Assembly (NCBI GenBank): GCA_002366775.1
Contig: DFBW01000171.1
Coordinates: forward strand, 1-16,902
Direction of reading: 5' to 3'
From: Roseovarius sp. UBA3070
Lineage (GTDB): Bacteria > Pseudomonadota > Alphaproteobacteria > Rhodobacterales > Rhodobacteraceae
Length of the DNA stretch: 16,902 nucleotides
Below, in pieces: positions 8,349-14,758 of the stretch. Made by a program: the position numbers and the translations under genes. Every line of letters starts with the position of its first letter. The stretch's first letter is position 1. The notes under the pieces were generated by a model, which saw only the letters and a list, made by a program, of their open reading frames with translations, was not told the DNA's origin and searched no databases.

Positions 8349-9124
8349 TGGCCAATCCTGCTGAGACCAGACAATCAAGCCCATCGAGTACGGCGCATCA
8401 ATTGCGCAGCTTGTTGGTGCGTTTGGCGGCTGATCCCGGCGATTCGTACGCGAAAGAACAGCCTGCGGCGGGTCTTTTGTCTGCTTTGGTCCGTGAAATT
8501 GACGAAGTTATTTTGCCTCGGGAAATTCTGTTGTTGTCTGATGGTCGGATCGTTGCCACGGTGATTGCATCAAATCGCAGGTTGGTGGATTTACGCATAA
8601 GCGACGTGTCTATGCCGCCAATAGAAGGTTCGCCGGATGATGTGGCGCGCAGTTATGCCCAGGCGATCAGCGCCATCCAAGAAAGGGCAGGGTCAGTTAC
8701 ATTGCAGCGCGGGGGGCGCGCCGCGCAATCGACCACCTCCAGTTCTGCGTGTTCGGCACAACGCCTGTCTGACATTGCTCAAACTCTGGGCCAGCAAAAC
8801 CTGATTGAAAAGTTCTTGAACCTGTCACAGGCCCAGGCTTTGGGCTGGGTTTGGCACCAAACAGCGCAGGCAGGCCAGCGCCAGGGCGGGGCTGAGGAGG
8901 TTGTCAGCGCGCTTGAGCGGCTTGGGGTGTTGCGCAGTGAAATACAAAGCTCAAAACGGGTGTCACGCCAGTTGGATCATGCAAAGCCTAGTTGTACGGC
9001 GCTTTTTCTGGCGCCTGATATGATGGCGATCATCGCCACTGATCACGAAGACACGTTGATGATGGCCATCCCCCAAGACAAGGTCTTGAGCGTGATGAGC
9101 GGCTGGGAAGCGTGTTGCAAGTAG
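8348..9124 (+). CDS. Hypothetical protein, unknown family
   Basis: The product has 258 residues and starts on the last base of the Roadblock stop, with AGGGGG at 8336-8341 as a strong ribosome site, so translation is coupled. I recognise no family. It has no signal peptide, membrane segment, P-loop or Cys cluster. An N-terminal helical stretch (about 15-55) leads to an alternating hydrophobic segment with I-L-L-L-S-D-G-R and an A-S-N-R-R-L-V motif (about 60-82), likely a small beta domain. A Ser/Gln-rich linker (about 115-140) follows, then helices (140-205), then a beta-like end (A-L-F-L-A-P-D-M-M-A-I-I-A-T). Its fixed placement after a Roadblock gene suggests a partner or effector of that protein. 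It is the last gene of the + strand run; a 273-base gap follows. Confidence 0.75.
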   Translation: MANPAETRQSSPSSTAHQLRSLLVRLAADPGDSYAKEQPAAGLLSALVREIDEVILPREILLLSDGRIVATVIASNRRLVDLRISDVSMPPIEGSPDDVARSYAQAISAIQERAGSVTLQRGGRAAQSTTSSSACSAQRLSDIAQTLGQQNLIEKFLNLSQAQALGWVWHQTAQAGQRQGGAEEVVSALERLGVLRSEIQSSKRVSRQLDHAKPSCTALFLAPDMMAIIATDHEDTLMMAIPQDKVLSVMSGWEACCK

Positions 9125-9186
9125 GGTGATGAAGATCAGAGGAACTCGGGGAAATCTTGCGCTTCAACTCACGCAACGTGAAATTA

Positions 9187-9203
9187 TACATGCATAACAT
9201 GTA
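9187..9203. repeat. Inverted repeat TACATG-N5-CATGTA
   Basis: The arms are perfect 6-base complements separated by CATAA in an A/T-rich context about 200 bases before the AHL synthase start. It could be an operator. The flanking bases do not extend the symmetry. Confidence 0.4.
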
Positions 9204-9258
9204 ATCCCATATATAGCGCATCGCTCAGCGTGCGGAAGATTTGATGATATTATGTGAG

Positions 9259-9283
9259 TTCAGGCAAAGATTTGTGACCTGAA
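9259..9283. repeat. 25-base dyad TTCAGG-N13-CCTGAA
   Basis: The outer 6-base arms are perfect complements, and within the spacer CAAA and TTTG are also complementary (CAAA-GA-TTTG), with three extra bases on the right. It sits about 115 bases before the AHL synthase start and may be an operator or a small RNA hairpin. Orientation of the arms (CAGG...CCTG) is opposite to a classical lux box. Confidence 0.4.
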
Positions 9284-9397
9284 GTCCGCAAAATCAGCTA
9301 TTTCTGTATAAAATTCTTGGAAAGCAGTTAATGCTAGACTTCCCAAAATGAAACAAGTCATAATTGTGTTGTAATTGGGGCAACACAGCGATCGACT

Positions 9398-10144
9398 ATG
9401 AACCGGACTTGGGCGCCACCTCGCGCAGCGTCAGATACCAAGGCTAAACCGAACCTCACCAACCTGTTGGCTGGCGGTTCGCGAACGGGTCTGTCGCAGC
9501 CAGTGGCGCGCCACAGCAAACGCAAAGAGCGCAGCGAGGTTAATGCATCTGATCAAATCAGGGCGGTGACACTGTCGTTTCGCAACATGCATGAATATGG
9601 GGATCTACTGCCAGTTTATCTCGAAGCCAGAAAAGAGATTTTCCGGGATCAACTGGACTGGGACGTATCAGAATCTGACGGGATGGAGTTTGATCAATAC
9701 GACACGCCCGCGTGCCGCTGGATCGTGCTGCATCGGTTTGGCCAGGTGTTGGGCGGAGTGCGCATGATGCCAACGACCGCCAAATGCGGGATCTACAGCT
9801 ATATGATCCGGGATGCTCAGATTGGTCTTCTTGCCGATATTCCGACCGATGTTTTGTTTTTTGAAGCCCCTGTCGAACACAGCGTCTGGGAGGCCACCCG
9901 GTTCTTCATTACCGATGCCGTGCCAGCCCAGCAACGCCTTGAGGTGCAGGGGCAATTGTTCAAATCTATGAGCCAGACAGCCATGGAAAATGGTGCGACG
10001 CATGTTCTGGGCATCGTGCCTGCGATCTGGGCGCGCTGGGCTAGACGGTTGGGTGTGAACGCCGCGCCCATCGGTGCGAAGTTCTCAATTGATGGCACTT
10101 CAAGCCAGTCGGTGCTGTTCAAGGCCAGCGATTTCATCGTTTAA
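9398..10144 (+). CDS. LuxI-family acyl-homoserine lactone synthase with N-terminal extension
   Basis: The product has 248 residues. From about residue 55 it follows the LuxI fold, and the invariant residues are found at the right spacing: Arg78, Phe82 and Trp88 (A-R-K-E-I-F-R-D-Q-L-D-W), Asp99 and Asp102 (E-F-D-Q-Y-D-T), Arg122 (G-G-V-R-M-M-P), and Glu165 and Arg168 (W-E-A-T-R-F). These match the LuxI/EsaI positions R24, F28, W34, D45, D48, R70, E101 and R104. Enzymes of this family join the acyl chain of acyl-ACP to S-adenosylmethionine and release a homoserine lactone signal. The family is usually near 200 residues; here about 50 Arg/Lys/Ser-rich residues precede the domain. The ATG at 9398 has no clear ribosome site, and an in-frame GTG near 9503 is an alternative, so the extension is uncertain. 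No luxR gene lies in the window. A hairpin follows the stop directly. Confidence 0.87.
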   Translation: MNRTWAPPRAASDTKAKPNLTNLLAGGSRTGLSQPVARHSKRKERSEVNASDQIRAVTLSFRNMHEYGDLLPVYLEARKEIFRDQLDWDVSESDGMEFDQYDTPACRWIVLHRFGQVLGGVRMMPTTAKCGIYSYMIRDAQIGLLADIPTDVLFFEAPVEHSVWEATRFFITDAVPAQQRLEVQGQLFKSMSQTAMENGATHVLGIVPAIWARWARRLGVNAAPIGAKFSIDGTSSQSVLFKASDFIV

Positions 10145-10146
10145 AA

Positions 10147-10187
10147 CGTTTCGCGTAAAACCTGAATCGGAGGTTTTGCCCGAAACG
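10147..10187 (+). terminator. Long interrupted hairpin just after AHL synthase stop
   Basis: The arms are CGTTTCG (10147-10153) with CGAAACG (10181-10187), and AAAACCT (10157-10163) with AGGTTTT (10171-10177). They give 14 base pairs with one 3/3 internal loop and a 7-base end loop. It begins 3 bases after the stop codon. There is no T tract on its 3' side, so it may be a non-canonical terminator, an mRNA-stabilising 3' hairpin or an operator. Confidence 0.5.
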
Positions 10188-10234
10188 CCCACAACCTTCA
10201 TATGTCGTGCGGCGCTTAGCCTTTTCCTAGCCTT

Positions 10235-10257
10235 ATTGTTGCACATTGTGAAACAAT
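10235..10257. repeat. 23-base dyad: ATTGTT-n-CAC-ATT-GTG-n-AACAAT
   Basis: Each half has 9 matching bases (6 + 3) interrupted by one mismatched position, around an ATT centre. Such compact near-perfect symmetry is typical of a site for a dimeric DNA-binding protein. It lies about 170 bases ahead of the response regulator start and about 90 bases after the AHL synthase stop. Confidence 0.45.
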
Positions 10258-10302
10258 GCTCATGCTGTAGCGGGCACTGTTCTCAAACCCATGCTTTTTG
10301 CC

Positions 10303-10317
10303 TTAATCTGGCCTTAA
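10303..10317 (+). promoter_or_regulatory. CtrA-type site TTAA-N7-TTAA
   Basis: TTAA at 10303-10306 and TTAA at 10314-10317 are separated by exactly seven bases, the CtrA consensus spacing. It lies within a tandem duplication of an 11-base unit, GCCTTAATCTG, at 10300-10310 and 10311-10321. The base after the second half is T, while the strongest sites have C. It lies about 105 bases ahead of the response regulator start. In Rhodobacterales CtrA is known to control motility, quorum-sensing and cyclic-di-GMP genes. Confidence 0.55.
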
Positions 10318-10423
10318 TCTGGCATGATTAGCGTTCAATTTAACGAGCTTACGCCTCAAATTGAGCACAGTTGTTAAGTATTGCTAATGTTCAAATTCGC
10401 AACAATGGCCGTGGGTTATCAGC

Positions 10424-11548
10424 ATGTCTATTCAAGGAAATGATCGGTTTCAGCGCAAACTTGAAGATCGCGCTCATAAAAAATCCGGGTTCAAGATCTT
10501 GGTCGTCGACGACGAGCCAAGTATTCTGGAGCTTGTGAAAACCGCATTGGAAACGCTGGAGAACTACCAGGTATCGGTTGCCAGCAATGCCAATGATGCT
10601 GTGAAGTGCGTGCAAGCTGCTGATCAGCCGTTTGACTGCTTTCTTCTGGACATCCAGATGCCGGATATTGACGGGATTGAATTGCTCAAACATCTGCGCC
10701 GGGTGTCGGATTATGCCGAAACTCCTGTGCTGATGTTGACCGCGATGAGCGATCGCAAATACATTGATGCCGCCTTCCTGGAAGGGGCGACCGACTATGT
10801 GAACAAGCCCTTTGATTTCCTGGAGTTGCGCAGCCGCATTAAATGCGCGCACAGCCTGGTCAAGGCCCGCAATGAAACCAAGAAAAGCCTGCAATGCGCC
10901 AGTGATCTGCAATCTAAGCTGAGCACGCATCAACAGTTCAACTTTGAAGATCCGATCGCAGTTGAAGGTGTGGACCGGATGCTGCGCTATGTGGAATTTG
11001 ACAACTATGTGGCCCAACTGGCCCGTCGCAAGCTGTTCAGCTCACAGGCGGTTTCGGTCAAACTGCAAGACGCTGGTATGTTTTACGAATTGGCCGGCAA
11101 CGAGAGTTTCCGTGATGCCGTGCACGACGTGGCTTCGTGCATTCAAAGTGCGACGCTTGATATGGATGCGGTGTTTTCATACCGCGGCAGTGGCGTGTTT
11201 CTGGTAATTCTGCATGGCCGCAAGGCTGCGGATTCAATCAGAGGAACCGAAAGCCTGGGCGAGCTGATTGCCGCACAGATGCGAACGCATGTCGCAGATG
11301 ATCGGGTTGAAGTTTTGGTCGGCGAGGCGGTTTCGCTGCGTTTGTTGTCCCGCGCCAATACAGCCGGAGCGCTGCAAAAGGCGGTGGATGCCGTACAGCA
11401 TCTGGAGGCTGATTTGCGCAAGAATGATTATCCGCAAAGCTTCGATGTGGCCGAGGGCGAGGCAACCACGGCCAAGGGCGAAAAACGGATATATGAGCGC
11501 GTGTTGGTCGAGCTTTTTGGCGAAGAAAGCTATCTGAACTTCCGCTGA
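10424..11548 (+). CDS. Response regulator: receiver domain plus degenerate GGDEF-like domain
   Basis: The product has 374 residues. The receiver domain (about 23-140) has the acidic pair Asp29/Asp30, phospho-acceptor Asp76 (F-L-L-D-I-Q-M-P), Thr106 and Lys128 (V-N-K-P-F), so it should be phosphorylatable. A coiled-coil-like linker (140-175) leads to a domain of about 170 residues with the layout of GGDEF domains. At the active-site turn the usual R-Y/F-G-G-D-E-F reads S-Y-R-G-S-G-V-F (252-259), so the catalytic Asp/Glu are missing and it is unlikely to make cyclic-di-GMP. It may act by protein-protein contact or bind a nucleotide. GGDEF assignment is by pattern only. The start ATG has no strong ribosome site. 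It lies between the AHL synthase and P450 genes; the histidine kinase at 13189-14562 is the nearest candidate partner (inference). Confidence 0.87.
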   Translation: MSIQGNDRFQRKLEDRAHKKSGFKILVVDDEPSILELVKTALETLENYQVSVASNANDAVKCVQAADQPFDCFLLDIQMPDIDGIELLKHLRRVSDYAETPVLMLTAMSDRKYIDAAFLEGATDYVNKPFDFLELRSRIKCAHSLVKARNETKKSLQCASDLQSKLSTHQQFNFEDPIAVEGVDRMLRYVEFDNYVAQLARRKLFSSQAVSVKLQDAGMFYELAGNESFRDAVHDVASCIQSATLDMDAVFSYRGSGVFLVILHGRKAADSIRGTESLGELIAAQMRTHVADDRVEVLVGEAVSLRLLSRANTAGALQKAVDAVQHLEADLRKNDYPQSFDVAEGEATTAKGEKRIYERVLVELFGEESYLNFR

Positions 11549-11839
11549 ACACCACCGCTATCCCAAAATCACCTGAACGACCCGCCCGCAGTGCTGCGGT
11601 CTAATGCTGCGCTCTTGCTCAAAAGGCGTTGTATTGTTAACCATTGTTAACAAGCCGTTGTGACTGTGAGAGGGGCGGTGGCGTAAAACATGCCACTTTA
11701 GCCCGAGCGCAACGAAAATGTTGAGTTTTGGTTCCGAGTACTCTGATGGCCCGTACCATTACCCTATTCTGGGCCAAGGCCACAGGCCGTGATACACTCA
11801 AATTGCCTTAGGGCAGAACTGGGAATAGACTTGGCAATT
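11549..11839 (+). other. Intergenic region upstream of P450 with hairpins and direct repeats
   Basis: No gene is visible. A short perfect palindrome CCGCAG-TG-CTGCGG (11586-11599) follows the response regulator stop and may assist termination, though no T tract follows. A GTTAAC repeat element is at 11634-11653 and an inverted pair GTGGC-N9-GCCAC is at 11678-11696, followed by TTTA. No clear -35/-10 pair could be assigned. If the P450 gene starts at the in-frame GTG 11789, this region is 240 bases. Confidence 0.5.
11634..11653. repeat. GTTAAC element: direct and inverted repeat
   Basis: TTGTTAAC (11634-11641) and GTTAACAA (11646-11653) are perfect inverted complements around CATT. The same bases also form a 10-base direct repeat (TTGTTAACCA then TTGTTAACAA), one helical turn apart. 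The TTAA halves are six bases apart, one short of the CtrA spacing. It is about 190 bases ahead of the P450 ATG and is probably an operator. Confidence 0.5.
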
Positions 11840-13180
11840 ATGAAATCAGGACCAGACGATGCGATCCCCATTGCGGCGAAATTGGCAACCAAGCCCGTGG
11901 GGCTGCTTGAGTTTGCCAAATTGGCCGGGCGCAACATGCTTGAGGTCATCCCGGTTGAAACGCTGCAAAATACCTATGTTCGCGGCCCTTTGAACATCCA
12001 CTATTTTTGCGATCCCGAGATTATTACCGAATTGCTGGTGGGGGCAGGGCGCGCCTTTCCCAAGGCGAAGTTCACCAAAGATATCATCGGTTCAGCGGTG
12101 GGCAACGGGTTGATTCTGTCTGAGGGCGAGAAATGGCGCAAGCAAAGGCATCGGTATTCTCCGCTGTTTGCAGCGCGCAACCTGCCGCTCTTGTCACGAC
12201 ACTTTGCCGCGACCGGGTTGGATGTGGCCGCATCATTGGCAGAAAATGAAGGCCGTATAGATGTCACGCAGATGGCGCCTGCTTCAACACTGACCAATAT
12301 TTCGCGGGTGATCTTTTCGGGCAACGAGGAAGTCACCGCCGAAGAAATCCGCTTGGGCCTGAAGAACTATTTTGAATATATCTCCAACATCTCGTTGTTT
12401 GACCTTATGCAGCTGCCCAAGTGGATTCCGCGCCGAAAATGGTTGCTGAGCAAACGGCCTGTCACCGATATGCGTGCCCTTGCGCGGCAGGTGATTGAAA
12501 GTCGGCGTTCAGAAAGCCGGGTCACGCCCGAGGATTTTCTGGACCTGATGATTGCGGCTGTCGAAGAGGATTATGAAGATATCGACACCACGGTTGATAA
12601 TCTGCTGACATTTGTGGTTGCGGGGCATGAAACCTCGGCCAATGCACTGGCGTGGGGGTATTATTTGCTGGCGCTGTATCCGGAAATTCAGACGTTGATC
12701 CGCGAGGAAATCCGCGAAGTTTGCCCCGAAGGGCCGGTGACATTTGATGACGTGCAAAAGATGCCGCTGTTGCGCGCGCATATCAAAGAAACGTTACGCC
12801 TGTATCCTTCGGCAGCGTTTTTTGCCCGTGATGCAGCCGATGCATTGGTCATCAAGGATGTGACGATCAAAAAAGGTGATGCGCTGTTCTTTCCGGTCTA
12901 TTCGCTGCATCGCAATGAAAAGCTGTGGGATGAGCCGAATCATTATCGCCCGGGGCGGTTCTTGAACATCACTTATCCGCGCGGGCAATACATTCCGTTC
13001 GGTGATGGGCCAAGGATCTGCATCGGTGCCCAATATGCCGAAACTGAGATCATGGTGCTTATTGCCAGCGTGATACGACAGATTGAGTTTTCCATGACGG
13101 ATGTGCCTATTCCACGTCCGGTGCTAACCTTCACGATGCGCCCCGAAGGCCCGCTTATCCTGAATGCGCGCGCTATCTGA
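11840..13180 (+). CDS. Cytochrome P450 monooxygenase
   Basis: The product has 446 residues from the ATG at 11840. The C-helix W-x-x-x-R is W99/R103, the I-helix oxygen-binding motif is AGHET (261-265), the K-helix E-x-x-R is E317-R320, and the heme loop is FGDGPRICIG (387-396) with thiolate Cys394, so it is a complete catalytic P450. No membrane anchor or fused reductase is present, so it must use separate ferredoxin or flavodoxin partners, which are not in the window. The sequence style (WIPRRKW, HETSANALAWGYYLL) looks closer to the CYP4/CYP102-type fatty-acid group than to CYP101 types; this is an impression, not a classification. Start alternatives in frame are GTG at 11789 and TTG at 11831, the latter with GGGA upstream. 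It follows the AHL synthase and regulator genes on the same strand and converges with the histidine kinase 8 bases past its stop. Confidence 0.92.
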   Translation: MKSGPDDAIPIAAKLATKPVGLLEFAKLAGRNMLEVIPVETLQNTYVRGPLNIHYFCDPEIITELLVGAGRAFPKAKFTKDIIGSAVGNGLILSEGEKWRKQRHRYSPLFAARNLPLLSRHFAATGLDVAASLAENEGRIDVTQMAPASTLTNISRVIFSGNEEVTAEEIRLGLKNYFEYISNISLFDLMQLPKWIPRRKWLLSKRPVTDMRALARQVIESRRSESRVTPEDFLDLMIAAVEEDYEDIDTTVDNLLTFVVAGHETSANALAWGYYLLALYPEIQTLIREEIREVCPEGPVTFDDVQKMPLLRAHIKETLRLYPSAAFFARDAADALVIKDVTIKKGDALFFPVYSLHRNEKLWDEPNHYRPGRFLNITYPRGQYIPFGDGPRICIGAQYAETEIMVLIASVIRQIEFSMTDVPIPRPVLTFTMRPEGPLILNARAI

Positions 13181-13188
13181 GCAAGCTC

Positions 13189-14562
13189 TCAGAAGGGCCC
13201 TTTGAACGCAGGGAAATCGGTATAAAACGTGGTGCCACTTCCCAATTGGCTTTCATAAGAGATGGTGCCGTTGTGATGCTCTACAATTTCTTTTGAAATA
13301 TTCATGCCCAGCCCGCTGCCCGATGCGCGCCGCTGATCTGAGGAATCGATCTGGTTAAAACGACCAAAGACTTTATCCTCACTGCCCGCCGGAATGCCGC
13401 AGCCTGAGTCGCGCACAAAGATGCGGACCTTGCCAGCGTGGTGTTTGCATCCCACAGTCACCATCCCACCAGTGGATGAAAATTTGGCCGCATTGGATAT
13501 CATATTGGCCATGACCTGCATCAGGCGCGTTTCATCGCCTTCGATCAACATTGTGGGGTCTTCAGTGTTGAGATGCTCAATCGTGACATTATGGGCCGCG
13601 GCATAGCCTGCGTTACTGTTGACCGCTTCCTCGATCAGGGCCGGGACATGCAGCACGTCCATCCGGTATTCCATTTCGCCGGCTTCGATCTTTTGCAGGT
13701 CCAACACATCGTCAATCAGAACAGACAGACGGGCAGCGTTCCGGCCTGCCATATCCAATAGTTTCTCCATCTTCTCAGGTGGCTCGCCCATGACCCCAGA
13801 GTTCAACAAATCAAGCGAGCCTTTGATTGAGGTCAGAGGCGTGCGCAATTCGTGGCTGACGGTCGAGATGAACTGGGATTTGATGATATAGGCGGCTTTG
13901 GTGCGCTCGTGCTCTTGTTTGAGCGCCTCAAGCTGTGCCAGATTCTTACGATAGAGCTTTAGAAAAATAATCGAACAATCGGTTAAAAAATACATCACAA
14001 AGATGATGGTGAAGAAGTGTAACCAAAGATTAGAATCAAGACTTGGCCGCACGATCCAGATATCTGCAAACACGATAATCAGAAACGACAGCCCATACAT
14101 CACCAGCCGCAGGGCAAGCGCCATCACCAGCTGGTGGTTGTTCATTGCGGCAAACAGGGCGGCGGCAAACAAAAAGAATATGGGCGTGAAGTGGTCACCA
14201 ACGTCTTGTTTGAGCGCCACCGATACCGCGTATAGACAAATCGCACTTGAGCTCAGCAACGTGTTCAACAAAATCCAGATCAGACTGGAGCGGATCGCGC
14301 GCTTTTGGTTCACCTGCAAGTTGGCCACTTTATGCGCAATCATGATGTCCTGAAGCTCGCAGAACAATATGGTGCAATAGAAAATTGCGGCATTGATCGG
14401 GTCAAAGTAAAAGGCTGTCAGCAATGTGGTCGCAAAGAAAATCGCCTGCCGCTGCCAGAGCAGCGACAAGCTAACGGCTGTATAATCTTTGATGTTTTGC
14501 AGCAGTCTGGTGTCAGGCACTTTGACCATACGATCCAACTGCATTGTTTCAACTAGCGCCAT
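13189..14562 (-). CDS. Membrane histidine kinase
   Basis: The product has 457 residues. About six hydrophobic segments lie in residues 30-202, leaving no sizeable periplasmic domain, so it probably senses a membrane or intramembrane signal. A short coiled coil (203-225) leads to HisKA with the H-box SHELRTP (236-242, phospho-acceptor His237). The ATPase domain has N-box NMISNAAK (353-360), G1 DSGCGIP (385-391), F-box FGRF (399-402) and G2 GSGLGM (415-420). All catalytic motifs are intact. There is no C-terminal receiver domain. No regulator gene is adjacent on its strand; the receiver protein encoded at 10424-11548 is the closest candidate, across the P450 gene. The ATG is preceded by a weak GGGTAA and by a TATAAT unusually close upstream. 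The lytic transglycosylase gene lies 196 bases upstream on the same strand. Confidence 0.93.
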   Translation of the reverse strand: MALVETMQLDRMVKVPDTRLLQNIKDYTAVSLSLLWQRQAIFFATTLLTAFYFDPINAAIFYCTILFCELQDIMIAHKVANLQVNQKRAIRSSLIWILLNTLLSSSAICLYAVSVALKQDVGDHFTPIFFLFAAALFAAMNNHQLVMALALRLVMYGLSFLIIVFADIWIVRPSLDSNLWLHFFTIIFVMYFLTDCSIIFLKLYRKNLAQLEALKQEHERTKAAYIIKSQFISTVSHELRTPLTSIKGSLDLLNSGVMGEPPEKMEKLLDMAGRNAARLSVLIDDVLDLQKIEAGEMEYRMDVLHVPALIEEAVNSNAGYAAAHNVTIEHLNTEDPTMLIEGDETRLMQVMANMISNAAKFSSTGGMVTVGCKHHAGKVRIFVRDSGCGIPAGSEDKVFGRFNQIDSSDQRRASGSGLGMNISKEIVEHHNGTISYESQLGSGTTFYTDFPAFKGPF

Positions 14563-14571
14563 GATTTACCC

Positions 14572-14577
14572 ATTATA
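14572..14577 (-). promoter_or_regulatory. Perfect -10-like TATAAT near the histidine kinase start
   Basis: Read on the minus strand, TATAAT ends 9 bases before the ATG. If used, transcription would begin at about 14563-14566, giving an almost leaderless mRNA. No -35 match is seen 16-18 bases upstream, so use is uncertain. Confidence 0.25.
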
Positions 14578-14737
14578 CGTCGCAATATGCGGAGAACTTC
14601 CCGGTCTTATGGCATGCTGATGTGGAGGGAATGGGCCAGTAATCCGGTCAAAATTTGTTCAACCCTGCGAAATTTGCCGTAATAGGGGTAGGTTTTTTGG
14701 TCAGGATTTGGGATTTATCGTTGTTATTCGGGCTCTT

Positions 14738-14747
14738 TGTGCACAAG
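14738..14747. repeat. Palindrome TTGTGCACAA between the minus-strand genes
   Basis: A perfect 10-base palindrome lies about 12 bases past the transglycosylase stop and about 175 bases upstream of the histidine kinase start. It may be a regulator site for the kinase gene. Short palindromes like this also occur by chance. Confidence 0.3.
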
Positions 14748-14758
14748 GCCGTTGATCC

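Larger units (their letters stand above)
9125..9397 (+). other. 273-base intergenic region with two dyads, upstream of AHL synthase gene
   Basis: No gene is visible. The region is noticeably richer in A and T than its neighbours and contains two inverted repeats, listed separately at 9187-9203 and 9259-9283. Promoter-like TATAAA occurs at 9307-9312 and an extended -10-like TGCTAGACT at 9332-9340, but neither has a good -35 at the proper distance. No lux box of the CTG-N10-CAG type and no oligo-T terminator after the 9124 stop were found. Confidence 0.5.

Noticed and set aside
9125..9397. lux box upstream of the AHL synthase gene
   Set aside because: CTG...CAG pairs exist but not with the 10-base spacing of LuxR-type sites, and the strongest dyad has the opposite arm orientation.
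11637..11651. Second CtrA site ahead of the P450 gene
   Set aside because: The two TTAA halves are separated by six bases rather than seven, so I list it as an unassigned repeat element.
7971..14562. Streptomyces-type conservon
   Set aside because: Roadblock, GTPase, P450 and histidine kinase occur nearby, but the genes are on two strands, the GTPases are of dynamin/Era-like rather than Ras-like type, and no DUF742 pattern was recognised.
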